This document shows positions 15,844 through 23,868 of a stretch of DNA of 27,800 nt, piece after piece; the stretch's first letter is position 1; each line of letters opens with the position of its first letter. Position numbers and translations under genes: made by a program. This DNA comes from Hyphomicrobiales bacterium (lineage in GTDB: Bacteria > Pseudomonadota > Alphaproteobacteria > Rhizobiales > JALURZ01). Location: assembly GCA_027058735.1 (NCBI GenBank), contig JALURZ010000150.1, forward strand, positions 1 to 27,800, read 5' to 3'. Below the pieces are notes generated by a model, which saw only the letters and a program-made list of their open reading frames with translations, did not search any database and was not told the origin of the DNA.

Positions 15844-16150
15844 GGCTCCCGTCCCTTTCTCATTCCTTGCCGCAGGGGCATCCGCCCGCGAACCGCAACT
15901 GCCGACTTTCAGGGTCTCATCCAAACCGATGGGCAGTCCGCGCGAAATGTCGTATAGCATGCGCGCGCGGCGCTCCCACCTGAACCGACCACCTGTTTCT
16001 TGTTGTTGATCTGGGACGAATTATTATATTAGAATAATGCGATATACAAGCGGATTGTTTCACTTCCGCGGCGCGGCGGCCGATTGTCCACACCGTCATC
16101 GCGGAGGCGATACGGCCCAAAAACAGTCCAACAGTCGAGCTCGCACCGTC
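15844..16150. promoter_or_regulatory. Divergent control region between the dsr operon and the dioxygenase/siroheme operon
   Basis: This 307-base gap separates the two oppositely transcribed operons. Its middle, about 15990-16060, is strikingly AT-rich against GC-rich surroundings and holds promoter-like elements for both directions. On the minus strand a perfect TATAAT covers 16028-16023, with a weak TTGTAT 15 bases upstream. On the plus strand TATTAT at 16022-16027 lies 16 bases from TTGTTG at 16000-16005. Leaders would be about 170 bases for dsrA and 115 for the dioxygenase. No gene is supported within it. Confidence 0.55.
16020..16038. promoter_or_regulatory. Candidate operator: 19-bp AT-rich near-perfect palindrome
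   Basis: ATTATTATATTAGAATAAT reads the same on both strands at eight of nine base pairs around a central T. It overlaps the -10-like elements of both divergent promoters, where a repressor would block both. It also contains ATTA-N8-GAAT (16023-16035... reading from ATTA to GAAT), one mismatch from the ATTC-N8-GAAT type reported for SqrR/BigR-like ArsR-family sulfide-responsive repressors. That match is from memory and is only suggestive. No regulator gene of this kind is in the window. Confidence 0.45.
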
Positions 16151-17101
16151 ATGGCCGCGCCAACTGCGATAAAATCAGGGCTTTCGCGCGCATCCGCGCT
16201 GCCATGCGCAGGGAACGATGGCGCGTATCGCGCGTGGCGCGAGCGCAAACTGGCCCGCTACCCACGAACGCCCGGCGATCTCGTGTGCGCGGTTTCCAGC
16301 CTCGAAAATCCGCCCGATCACGAGATCCGCGCCATCGCCGCCTGTCTGGCGCGGGCGAATATGGCGCTCTACCAGTGCGACCCGGATTATCCGGTGAACG
16401 CGCCCGCGCTGATGCGTTTCGCGGCCCGGTTCGGTCTGCGCCGGTGCGAACACCACCGCTCGGCGCACGGTGACACGATGGTCGCGCTGGAGGTGGCGGA
16501 TGACGCGACGCGCGCGCGCTACATTCCCTATTCGAACCGGCCCCTCAACTGGCATACGGACGGCTATTACAATGCGATCGAAACGCCGGTGCGCGCGTTC
16601 CTGCTGCATTGCGTGCGCAGCGCCCCGGCGGGCGGGGCGAACGCGCTGCTGGACCCGGAGATCGCCTATATCCGGCTGCGCGACGAGAACCCCGCGTTCA
16701 TTCCCGCCCTCATGCATCCGCGCGCGATGACTATCCCTGAAAACCGGCACGCCGAGGGAACCGTGCGCCCGGCGCGCACGGGGCCGGTTTTTTCCATCGA
16801 CGCGAAGACAAACGCGCTGCACATGCGCTATAGCGCGCGCAGCGGCAACATCGTGTGGCGCGACGACGAGGAGACCCGCGCGGCGGTGCGGTTTCTCAGG
16901 GCATTGCTCGATGGCGGCGAACCGCTCATACATGCGGTTACACTGCGCCCGGGCCAGGGTATCCTGTGCGCCAATGTGCTGCACAAGCGGACCGGGTTTG
17001 AAGATCGGCCCGAACGGGCGAGCGGGCGGCTGCTCTACCGCATCCGTTTTCTCGATTCCCTGGCGCGGCGCGACGACAGGCAGGACACATGGCGAAACTG
17101 A
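16151..17101 (+). CDS. TauD/TfdA-type Fe(II)/2-oxoglutarate-dependent dioxygenase, substrate unknown
   Basis: A 316-residue protein from ATG at 16151; the open frame also has an ATG at 16037, but that lies inside the putative operator. The facial triad is visible: H135 and D137 in NWHTDGYYN and H278 in NVLHKRTGF, with R293 or R297 (RLLYRIRF) as the likely 2-oxoglutarate carboxylate ligand. SAPAGGANALLDP near 157-169 is typical of the TauD/gamma-butyrobetaine hydroxylase group. It is the first gene of an operon that includes siroheme synthase and is divergent from dsrA, and it overlaps the next gene by 13 bases. Taurine or other sulfonate cleavage to sulfite would fit a sulfur oxidiser, but no transporter is present and the substrate is not determined by the sequence. 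Confidence 0.85.
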   Translation: MAAPTAIKSGLSRASALPCAGNDGAYRAWRERKLARYPRTPGDLVCAVSSLENPPDHEIRAIAACLARANMALYQCDPDYPVNAPALMRFAARFGLRRCEHHRSAHGDTMVALEVADDATRARYIPYSNRPLNWHTDGYYNAIETPVRAFLLHCVRSAPAGGANALLDPEIAYIRLRDENPAFIPALMHPRAMTIPENRHAEGTVRPARTGPVFSIDAKTNALHMRYSARSGNIVWRDDEETRAAVRFLRALLDGGEPLIHAVTLRPGQGILCANVLHKRTGFEDRPERASGRLLYRIRFLDSLARRDDRQDTWRN

Positions 17102-17289
17102 GCGAACTGGTGATAGCGCACCCCGAGATCGTGTCGTTTGACGATCTGGAACGGCTGGTTGTCAATCTTGCCGAAACCGGCGATCTGTTCCTCGAACTCG
17201 ATGTCAAGCCGGATTACGAGAACACGCCGCGCAACTGGGCATGGATCCTGGAATCCGCATTTTACCGCCGGACCCCTCATGACAAGTGA
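17089..17289 (+). CDS. Small acidic protein in the dioxygenase/siroheme operon, not recognised
   Basis: A 66-residue cytoplasmic-looking protein with no cysteines, signal or membrane segment. The first half is a predicted helix (SFDDLERLVVNLAETGDL), followed by the short motif FLELDVKPDYEN and a tryptophan-containing end NWAWILES. AGGA lies just before the ATG. It overlaps the dioxygenase gene by 13 bases and the following gene by 11, so all three are almost certainly translated from one message. Coding is supported by the conserved-looking start, the overlaps and the GC-rich third positions. I do not recognise the family. A role as a small partner of the dioxygenase or of the Dsr system is a guess from position alone. 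Confidence 0.75.
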   Translation: MAKLSELVIAHPEIVSFDDLERLVVNLAETGDLFLELDVKPDYENTPRNWAWILESAFYRRTPHDK

Positions 17290-17494
17290 AACCGAAACCC
17301 ACCTCCAGACCCTCACGCTGCCCTACGGGCGCGAGGCGGTCGTGAAAAACGTCGAGTTCGACAGCGGTATGACCCTGCTGCGGCTGACCATTCGCGAAGG
17401 CCGCCGGTTCACCATTGTCGATCTGGATGCAGACAGCGCCCGCGATCTGGGCGGCGCACTGATGACCTGGGCCCACAGGGGCGAAAAACAATGA
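17279..17494 (+). CDS. Small beta-rich protein in the dioxygenase/siroheme operon, not recognised
   Basis: A 71-residue protein from ATG at 17279. It begins with LQTLTLPYGREAVVKNVEF, then GMTLLRLTIREGRRFTIVDL, alternating residues that suggest an antiparallel beta sheet, and ends with a helix containing SARDLGGALMTWA. There are no cysteines and no export signal. The start overlaps the end of the preceding gene by 11 bases and the stop is 28 bases before siroheme synthase. The pattern of a small sheet followed by a helix could bind a ligand or a partner protein, but no function can be assigned. Confidence 0.75.
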   Translation: MTSETETHLQTLTLPYGREAVVKNVEFDSGMTLLRLTIREGRRFTIVDLDADSARDLGGALMTWAHRGEKQ

Positions 17495-17522
17495 CGCCCA
17501 CGCCCCGGAAAAGTGCGCGCTG

Positions 17523-18965
17523 ATGGACCATCTTCCCGTTTTTCTCAATGTCGCCGGCCGCCATGTGATCGTTGCCGGCAATGCCACGGTCGCCGCGCGG
17601 CGGGTCGATCTGGCGCTGAAGGCGGGCGCGCGGGTGACCGTGTTCGCCGAAGACCCGTGCGACGATCTGCGCTCGCGGATCGATGAAACAGGCATCGCCC
17701 ACCAAGCCCGGATGATCGAACGCTCGGACCTGAAGGACTGCGTGCTGGTCTATGGGGCCTGCGGCGACGCGGAGCGTGACGCCCGGGTGCACAGGCTGGC
17801 GAAACAGGCGGGTGTGCCGGTCAATATCGCCGATGCGCCGGGCATGTGCGATTTCATCATGCCCTCCATTGTTGACCGCAGCCCCTTGGTGATCGCCATA
17901 TCCTCAAGCGGCAGGGCGCCCATTCTGGCCCGCATTCTCAAGGCGCGCCTGGAAACCATGGTGCCGGCGGCCTATGGGGCGCTGGCGCGGTTTGCGGGCG
18001 GCTTTCGCGAGCAGGTCATGAAACGGCTGAAGAAACCGGCAAGCCGGCGGCACTTCTGGGAGCGGGCCATCGAGGGCTCGGTGGCCGGCCTCGTGCTGGC
18101 GGGAGACGAACGCCGCGCGACCGCGCAGTTGCTGAGCCAACTCGACGCCGCGGCCATCGACGAGGACCGCCCGGCGGCGGGAGAAGTCTATCTGGTGGGC
18201 GCAGGCCCCGGCGACCCCGACCTGCTGACCTTTCGCGCGCTGCGCCTGATGCAGCGCGCCGATGTGGTGCTCTATGACCGCCTGATCGGCGATGGCATTC
18301 TCAATCTGGTGCGCCGCGACGCGCGGCGCATCTATGTCGGCAAGCTGCCGCGCCAGCACACCATGGCGCAGGACGAACTGTGCCGGCTGCTGGTGCGACT
18401 TGCGCGCGAAGGCAAGCGGGTGCTGCGGCTCAAGGGGGGCGATCCGTTCATTTTCGGGCGCGGTGGCGAGGAGATCGAAACCCTCGCCGCGCAGGGCATT
18501 GCGTTTCAGGTCGTCCCCGGCGTCACCGCCGCATCGGGCTGTGCGGCCTATGCGGGCATTCCCCTCACCCACCGCGACCATGCCCAGGCCTGCATATTCG
18601 TGACCGCTCACGGCAAGGACGGCGTGCTCAACCTCGATTGGGACCTGCTGCTGCGCCCGGGCCAGACGGTCGCGGTCTATATGGGCCTGTCGTCGCTCGC
18701 CCAGTTGGCTGACGGATTTCTGGCCCATGGCGCGGACCCCGACCTTCCCGTGGCCATCGTGGAAAACGGCACCCTGGCGACGCAGAAGATCGTCACCGGC
18801 AACCTCGCCAATATCCGGTCCAGTGCCGAAGCGGCCGCGCTCGCCGGACCGGCCATGATCATCGTGGGCACCGTCGTGCGGCTTCACGGTGCGCTGAACT
18901 GGTATGCGCCGGGCGGCGAGGATGACGGCGAAGCGGACGCCGGCAGGGAGCGGATTTCGCTGTAG
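17523..18965 (+). CDS. cysG: Siroheme synthase (uroporphyrinogen-III methyltransferase / precorrin-2 dehydrogenase-ferrochelatase)
   Basis: A 480-residue CysG-type fusion. Residues 1-150 form the dehydrogenase/ferrochelatase half: MDHLPVFLNVAGRHVIV at the start, NIADAPGMCDFIMPSIVDRSPL with the family catalytic aspartate, and SSSGRAPILARIL. Residues from about 220 form the methyltransferase half: GEVYLVGAGPGDPDLLT, DVVLYDRLIGD, VLRLKGGDPFIFGRGGEE, GVTAASGCAAYAGIPLTHR and AVYMGLSSL. The product, siroheme, is the DsrAB cofactor, which explains its place opposite dsrA. One oddity: the NAD-binding loop reads AGNATVAARR rather than the usual GGGxVAxRK, so the third glycine is alanine. It could also serve assimilatory sulfite or nitrite reductases, but none is nearby. 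Confidence 0.93.
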   Translation: MDHLPVFLNVAGRHVIVAGNATVAARRVDLALKAGARVTVFAEDPCDDLRSRIDETGIAHQARMIERSDLKDCVLVYGACGDAERDARVHRLAKQAGVPVNIADAPGMCDFIMPSIVDRSPLVIAISSSGRAPILARILKARLETMVPAAYGALARFAGGFREQVMKRLKKPASRRHFWERAIEGSVAGLVLAGDERRATAQLLSQLDAAAIDEDRPAAGEVYLVGAGPGDPDLLTFRALRLMQRADVVLYDRLIGDGILNLVRRDARRIYVGKLPRQHTMAQDELCRLLVRLAREGKRVLRLKGGDPFIFGRGGEEIETLAAQGIAFQVVPGVTAASGCAAYAGIPLTHRDHAQACIFVTAHGKDGVLNLDWDLLLRPGQTVAVYMGLSSLAQLADGFLAHGADPDLPVAIVENGTLATQKIVTGNLANIRSSAEAAALAGPAMIIVGTVVRLHGALNWYAPGGEDDGEADAGRERISL

Positions 18966-19073
18966 GAGGCAGGGTTGGCGGCCGGTCGCGCCGTTCGGCG
19001 GTGCGTCAAAATTTCGTCACATCGCCCCTGTCAAGATGACCATCCGGTTCACTCTGTCTGAGAAATATCGCCC

Positions 19074-19631
19074 ATGCGCATCAAACTGGCGTGCTTCGCG
19101 CTGTTGCTGGCCATTCCCTTCACCGCCGTCCCGCTCGCCGTAACGCCGGCCGTTGCGGCATCGGCGGTCGAAATCGATGCCGATGTGAACGCCGCGCTGA
19201 AGCGGTTCTTTCACACCGTGCCCGAGGGGCCGGAGCTGTATTACCGCGCCGCCGGCGTGCTGATCTTCCCCTCCGTCATCAAGGCGGGCATCGGCATCGG
19301 CGGCGAATATGGCGAAGGCGCGCTGCGCGCGCGCGGACGCACCATCGGCTATTACAACACGGTCTCGGCCTCGATCGGGTTTCAGTTCGGCGCCCAGTCA
19401 CGCTCCGTCATCATCATGTTCATGACCGATCGCGCCTTGCGGGAGTTCCAGCGCAGCAATGGCTGGGAAGCCGGCGTCGACGGCTCCGTGACCCTGATCA
19501 AGATCGGCGCCGGCGGCACAATCGACACCAACAATATCCGCGACCCCATCATCGGCTTCGTCTTTGGCGCCAAGGGGCTGATGTACAATCTGACCCTCGA
19601 AGGCTCCAAGATTTCGCGGCTGCGCAAATAG
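19074..19631 (+). CDS. Secreted SYLF-domain (YSC84-like) protein
   Basis: A 185-residue protein with a signal peptide over residues 1-29 (LACFALLLAIPF...AVAA). The mature part is a SYLF domain: ALKRFFHTVPEG, then AAGVLIFPSVIKAGIGIGGEYGEGALR, TIGYYNTVSASIGFQFGAQ and a terminal KGLMYNLTLEGSKISRL. SYLF domains bind lipids, and bacterial members are periplasmic or lipoprotein-like with unclear roles. No lipobox cysteine is present. It stands alone 108 bases after siroheme synthase and before argS, with no strong ribosome site. Confidence 0.88.
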   Translation: MRIKLACFALLLAIPFTAVPLAVTPAVAASAVEIDADVNAALKRFFHTVPEGPELYYRAAGVLIFPSVIKAGIGIGGEYGEGALRARGRTIGYYNTVSASIGFQFGAQSRSVIIMFMTDRALREFQRSNGWEAGVDGSVTLIKIGAGGTIDTNNIRDPIIGFVFGAKGLMYNLTLEGSKISRLRK

Positions 19632-19740
19632 CGCGATGACGGCGCTGGCCGAACCCGGCGCGCGGTGGTAAAAGGCAGGCGCCCGCTGCGCCCCGCGGCC
19701 TCGCGCGGCGCATCAAAATGTCCTGCCACCGAACCCGCCC

Positions 19741-21501
19741 ATGTCCCTCGCCCAGCACCTCTCGCAGATCGTCGGCGCCGCCTTCGCGCAAACCGGGCTT
19801 GAGGCCGCTCTTGGCCGTGTCGTCGTTTCGCAACGTCCAGACCTGTGCCAGTTTCAGTGCAACGGCGCGCTGGCGGCCGCCAAGAAGGCCAAGGCCAGCC
19901 CCCGTGAGCTGGCTGAAACCATCGCAGCGATCCTGCGCGATGATCCGGTCCTGGCGAAAGTCGAGATCGCCGGACCGGGTTTCCTCAATCTCACCCTCGA
20001 TGACGCCTTTCTTGCCCGCTTTGCCGACAATATGGCCCGCGATGAGCGCCTCGGCATCGCGCCGCGCGCGGCAAAACGCGTGATCATCGACTTCGGCGGA
20101 CCCAACATCGCCAAGCCCATGCATGTGGGGCATCTGCGCTCCACCGTCATTGGCGAATCGCTGCGGCGTATTCTTCACCATGCCGGCGACGCCGTCATCA
20201 GCGATGTGCATATCGGCGACTGGGGCACGCCCATGGGGATGCTGATCTGCGAACTTGCCCGCCAGCAGCCCGGACTGCCCTATTTCGACAAGAACTTCAG
20301 TGGCGTTTATCCGCCCCGGTCGCCGGTCGGTCTGGGCGATCTGGAGCGGCTCTATCCCCTCGCCGCGGCCGCCTGCAAGGCCGATGAGGCCCGCATGGAA
20401 GAGGCCCGCCAGGCAACCCGGGAATTGCAGGCCGGACGGCCCGGCTACCGGGCGCTGTGGCGGCATTTTTCCGATGTCTCGCTATCGGCCATGCGCGCGG
20501 AATTCGACCAGTTGGGCGCGCATTTCGATCTGTGGGAAGGGGAGGCCAGCGTCAACGACCGTATCGCGCCGCTGGTTCGTTCCCTGCGCGAAAAAGGCAT
20601 TGCCGAAATGAGCGATGGCGCGCTGGTGATCCCGGTGCAGAAAGACGGCGACACCCACGACATCCCGCCGCTGATCCTGCTAAAAGGCGACGGCGCGGTG
20701 ACCTACGCCACCACCGATCTGGCAACGATCGCGGACCGGGTGGAGCGCCACGATCCCGATCATATTCTCTATGTGGTCGATCAGCGTCAGGCGCTGCATT
20801 TCGAGCAGGTCTTCCGGGCCGCCAGAAAGGCCGGCATCGACGGCGGATGCGCGTTCGAGCATATCGGGTTCGGCACCGTCAACGGCCCCGACGGGCGGCC
20901 GTTCAAGACCCGCGAGGGGGGAGTCATGCGGCTGGGCGACTTCATCGCCATGGCGCGAAAGGTGGCCGAAAGGCGGCTGAGCGACGCCCGCCTCGCGCAA
21001 GAGGCATCCGATGAGAAGCGCCGCGAAACCGCCCGCATGATCGCGCTTGGCGCGGTCAAGTTCGCCGATCTCTCAAGCCCGCGCACGTCTGACTATATTT
21101 TCGACCCGGACCGTTTCGTGTCCTTCGAAGGCAAGACCGGCCCCTATCTGCAATATGCCGCCGTGCGGGTGAAATCGCTGCTGCGCCGTGCGCGCGAAGC
21201 CGGCGTTGAAGCCGGCGGCATCATGGCGCCCGGCCATGAGGCGGAGCGCACTTTGATGCTTGAACTGGGAGCGCTGCCGGATGCGTTCTGGAGCGCCTAT
21301 GGGGCCCGCGCCCCGGACCGGCTGTGCACCTTTGCCTACGGGCTGGCGCAGGCGTTTTCGAAATTCTACACCGAGTGTCCGATCCTGCCGGAGAAAGACA
21401 AAACCATCCGGGCCAGCCGGCTGGGGCTTGCGCGCCTCACCCTGGCCCAGCTTGAGCAGGTCCTCGCCCTGCTCGGCATCGATGTGCCCGACGCCATGTA
21501 G
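19741..21501 (+). CDS. argS: Arginine-tRNA ligase
   Basis: A 586-residue class I aminoacyl-tRNA synthetase, full length for the family. The N-terminal tRNA-binding domain has VEIAGPGFLNLTL near residue 75. The HIGH signature appears as HVGH in NIAKPMHVGHLRSTVIGE near 122. DVHIGDWGTPMG and YVVDQRQALHFEQVF belong to the catalytic domain, and the KMSK loop is replaced by FKTREGGVMRLGD as in many ArgS. The C-terminal anticodon domain includes GPYLQYAAVR and AFSKFYTECPIL. No good ribosome site precedes the ATG at 19741. It converges with the next gene, with three bases between stops. Confidence 0.96.
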   Translation: MSLAQHLSQIVGAAFAQTGLEAALGRVVVSQRPDLCQFQCNGALAAAKKAKASPRELAETIAAILRDDPVLAKVEIAGPGFLNLTLDDAFLARFADNMARDERLGIAPRAAKRVIIDFGGPNIAKPMHVGHLRSTVIGESLRRILHHAGDAVISDVHIGDWGTPMGMLICELARQQPGLPYFDKNFSGVYPPRSPVGLGDLERLYPLAAAACKADEARMEEARQATRELQAGRPGYRALWRHFSDVSLSAMRAEFDQLGAHFDLWEGEASVNDRIAPLVRSLREKGIAEMSDGALVIPVQKDGDTHDIPPLILLKGDGAVTYATTDLATIADRVERHDPDHILYVVDQRQALHFEQVFRAARKAGIDGGCAFEHIGFGTVNGPDGRPFKTREGGVMRLGDFIAMARKVAERRLSDARLAQEASDEKRRETARMIALGAVKFADLSSPRTSDYIFDPDRFVSFEGKTGPYLQYAAVRVKSLLRRAREAGVEAGGIMAPGHEAERTLMLELGALPDAFWSAYGARAPDRLCTFAYGLAQAFSKFYTECPILPEKDKTIRASRLGLARLTLAQLEQVLALLGIDVPDAM

Positions 21502-21504
21502 GTG

Positions 21505-23070
21505 TCAGGCGAAGCGGACCTCTTTGGACAGCGGCATGGTGCGGATGCGTTTTCCCGTGAGCGCGAAAATCGCGTTCGCCAGCGCCGGGATGGACGGCGG
21601 TGTGCCCGGTTCACCCGCACCCCCCATATGCTCGGCGTTCTCCAGCAGGGCAACCTCGATCGTCGGGCACTGGTTGATGCGCATGGCGTCATAGGTGTCG
21701 AAATTCTTCTGCCGCGCCATGCCGTCTTCGAAGGTGATCTCCTGGCCCATGGCGGACGACAGCCCGAACACGATGCCGGATTGCATCTGCGCCCTGAAGA
21801 TGGCGGGATCGAGAATTTCGCCCGCATCCGCCGCGCACCAGACGTTCTCGATCCGGATATCTCCATCGCGGCGGGAAATCTCGACGACCTCGGCAACCCA
21901 GGTGCCGAACGACAGGCAAAAGGCGATACCTCTGGCGCGGCCATCCGCCGGCGGCACCGACCAGTTGGACATCTGCGCCACTTTTTCCACCACCTTTTGC
22001 GCCGTCGGATAATCCTCCATCAGCGCCACCGGGTCCAGCTTCGAGGCAACCGCGATCTCGTCGAGAAAGCACTCGCTCATGAACGGATTGTAGGAATTGC
22101 CGACCGAGCGCCAGAAGCCGACCGGAACGGCGAGATCGGCCTTGATCGCGGAAACCCGGAAATTGTCGATCGAATAGGGCTGGTCGAACGTGCCCGCGGC
22201 GAGCGCGTCTTCCAGAACCTTGAATATTCCAGCACTGGCCGGCGGATAGGGCGCATCATCCCATTCGATCTCAACCGCTTCCGCGCCCTTGAAGGCAGCC
22301 CAGGTGTTGGTCGCGATCACCCCGATGCCGCCGCCATAAGCCTCGTCTTCAGGGCCGCTCATATCGACGACCTTGAGGACGCCTGGCACCTTCAGAGCCC
22401 TGGCGGCATCAAACCGTTTCATGACGCCGACCAGACGCGGGTTCATGCGCACCGTGCCGTAGACCATGTCCGGGAGATCGCCATAGGGAATACGTCTGTC
22501 GCCGGCGATGACATGCCCGTTCGCGGTTTTCAGATCGGCGAGGGCCATGCCGGTTTTCCGGGCCGCCGCGGCTTTCAGGGTTTCGCGCGCGGCGGCCCCG
22601 GCCTGGCGCATTTTGACATAGCCGTCCCTGGTTGCCGTCGATCCGCCGGTCGCCTGTATGGCGACGAATTTCGCGAGCACAGCCATGGACTGACGCAGCG
22701 AATTGGACAGCAGATCGCGCCGGAAATGGGGAAACGGCGTTCCGTCTTCAAGGATCGCCCGGTTGAAATAGGCGGCCGATGCCGGCCCGTGCTCCACGGT
22801 GACCTGTTCCAGCGTCACATCCAGCTCTTCGGCAACCAGCGCGGCAAGGATGGTCGATATCCCCTGCCCCATTTCCGCGCGCGGCGCGATGATGGTGATC
22901 GTGTTGTCGGACGTGATTTTCACATACGCGTTGAAGGTCGCCTCGCCCTCCTCCAGTTCGCGTTCCAGCGGATTGGGATACGGCGTTGCATATCTGTAAT
23001 AGCCAAAGGCCACGCCGCCGGCGATAGCCGCCGTGCCCAGCAGGAAAGTGCGGCGCAAAATTCCGCCCAT
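21505..23070 (-). pseudogene. Xanthine dehydrogenase-family molybdenum subunit, shortened by internal in-frame losses
   Basis: The frame encodes 521 residues where isoquinoline 1-oxidoreductase/aldehyde-dehydrogenase-type beta subunits usually have about 700-750. The N-terminus has RRTFLLGTAAIAGG (a Tat-like signal) and PRAEMGQGISTILAALVAEEL. Late motifs VPVGFWRSVGNSYNPFMSE, RAQMQSGIVFGLSSA and GGAGEPGTPPSIPALANAIF are intact. Missing are the linker between IPYGDL and PDMVYGTV (some 45 residues) and, more seriously, the middle portion before PYSIDNFRV, including the GGGFGRR molybdopterin-binding region (some 170 residues). Deletion sizes are estimates from memory of the family. With the damaged small subunit beside it, it is probably nonfunctional, although the frame has stayed open. 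Confidence 0.75.
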
Positions 23071-23073
23071 GGC

Positions 23074-23512
23074 TCAGACCCCCGCCCTGGCGGCGCGGAT
23101 TTGCGGATAGGTGCCGCAGCGGCACAGGTTGCCGGACATCGACGCATCGATATCATCATCGCTGGGCGCCGGGTTTTCACGCAACAGCGCCACCGCGCTC
23201 ATGATCTGCCCGGACTGGCGATACCCGCATTGGGGAACCTGTCCGTCGATCCAGGCCTGCTGCACGGCGTGATAGGTTTCGCCGTTCTTCAGGCCCTCGA
23301 TGGTGGTGAACCCGCCGGTTACCTCGCCGACGGGGCAGCGAACAGGAACGCTGCGGCTCCCCGTCGATCAGCACCGTGCAGGCCCCGCACATGGCGATGC
23401 CGCAGCCGAATTTCGGACCCTTGATGCCGGCCAGATCGCGAAGCGCCCAGAGCAGGGGCATATCCGGCTCCGCCTTTATCTCGATGTCCACGCCATTGAC
23501 AGTGAGCTTCAT
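23074..23512 (-). pseudogene. Xanthine dehydrogenase-family 2Fe-2S subunit, frameshifted
   Basis: Begins MKLTVNGVDIEI at 23512 and shows the first cluster motif GCGIAMCGACTVLIDG. After RSCSLP the frame breaks at a run of four G on the plus strand (23332-23335): removing one base restores VGEVTGGFTTIEGLKNG and the remainder to the stop at 23074. The second cluster region reads QCGYRQSGQIMSA, where the family has CGYCQSGQ; the codon at 23220-23218 is CGC in place of TGC, so a cluster ligand is lost. GNLCRCGTYPQIRAA is intact. A frameshift alone might be a sequencing error, but with the lost cysteine and the shortened partner gene it indicates decay. It lies three bases before the large subunit. 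Confidence 0.85.
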
Positions 23513-23551
23513 TGAGGAAACCTTATCCTCCAGGACCGGTCGAATTTCCCG

Positions 23552-23789
23552 ATGAGCGCGCAACCGATCGCTACATCGTTAACCAAACGATATCGGCGCG
23601 CCGCGCCGCGCGGGCATTCTGCAGGCGGCCTATGGTCTGTTCACCGCCTATGGTTTCCGGCGCACCTCCATGGGCGATATCGCCGAGGCCGCCGGCCTGT
23701 CGCGCCCCGCGCTTTATCTCCTGTTTGAAAACAAGTCCGATATTTTCTGCGCGCTGGTCACGCTGGTCGCCGGGCCACCCGGACCATAG
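23552..23789 (+). pseudogene. TetR-family regulator remnant (DNA-binding domain only)
   Basis: In the frame ending at TAG 23787-23789 there is a clear TetR helix-turn-helix: ILQAAYGLFTAYGFRRTSM, GDIAEAAGLSRPALYLLF, ENKSDIFCALV. It stops after about 58 residues, so the ligand-binding domain is absent. That frame has no start codon: it meets a stop at 23580-23582. The only ATG nearby, at 23552, is in a different frame, which suggests a frameshift between about 23590 and 23613. It lies divergent from the damaged xanthine dehydrogenase genes and probably once regulated them. Confidence 0.8.
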
Positions 23790-23826
23790 GGTCGCCCGCT
23801 CTCTGTTCGCGCCGTGACGATTGTCC

Positions 23827-23832
23827 TATAAT
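23827..23832 (+). promoter_or_regulatory. Candidate -10 element (TATAAT) for the M24 hydrolase gene
   Basis: A perfect TATAAT lies 37 bases before the preferred ATG at 23869. No convincing -35 is seen at the correct spacing. Transcription starting near 23839 would leave almost no leader for the alternative ATG at 23842, which supports the later start. Confidence 0.4.
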
Positions 23833-23868
23833 TGGTTGATCATGCAGGGTTGGACGGGGGACACGGCA

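Noticed and set aside
15844..15960. Upstream extension of dsrA to an in-frame ATG at 15960
   Set aside because: The extra 39 residues have no resemblance to DsrA, and the ATG at 15843 has a ribosome site and a normal N-terminus.
16037..16150. Earlier start for the dioxygenase at ATG 16037
   Set aside because: It lies inside the promoter/operator palindrome and has no ribosome site.
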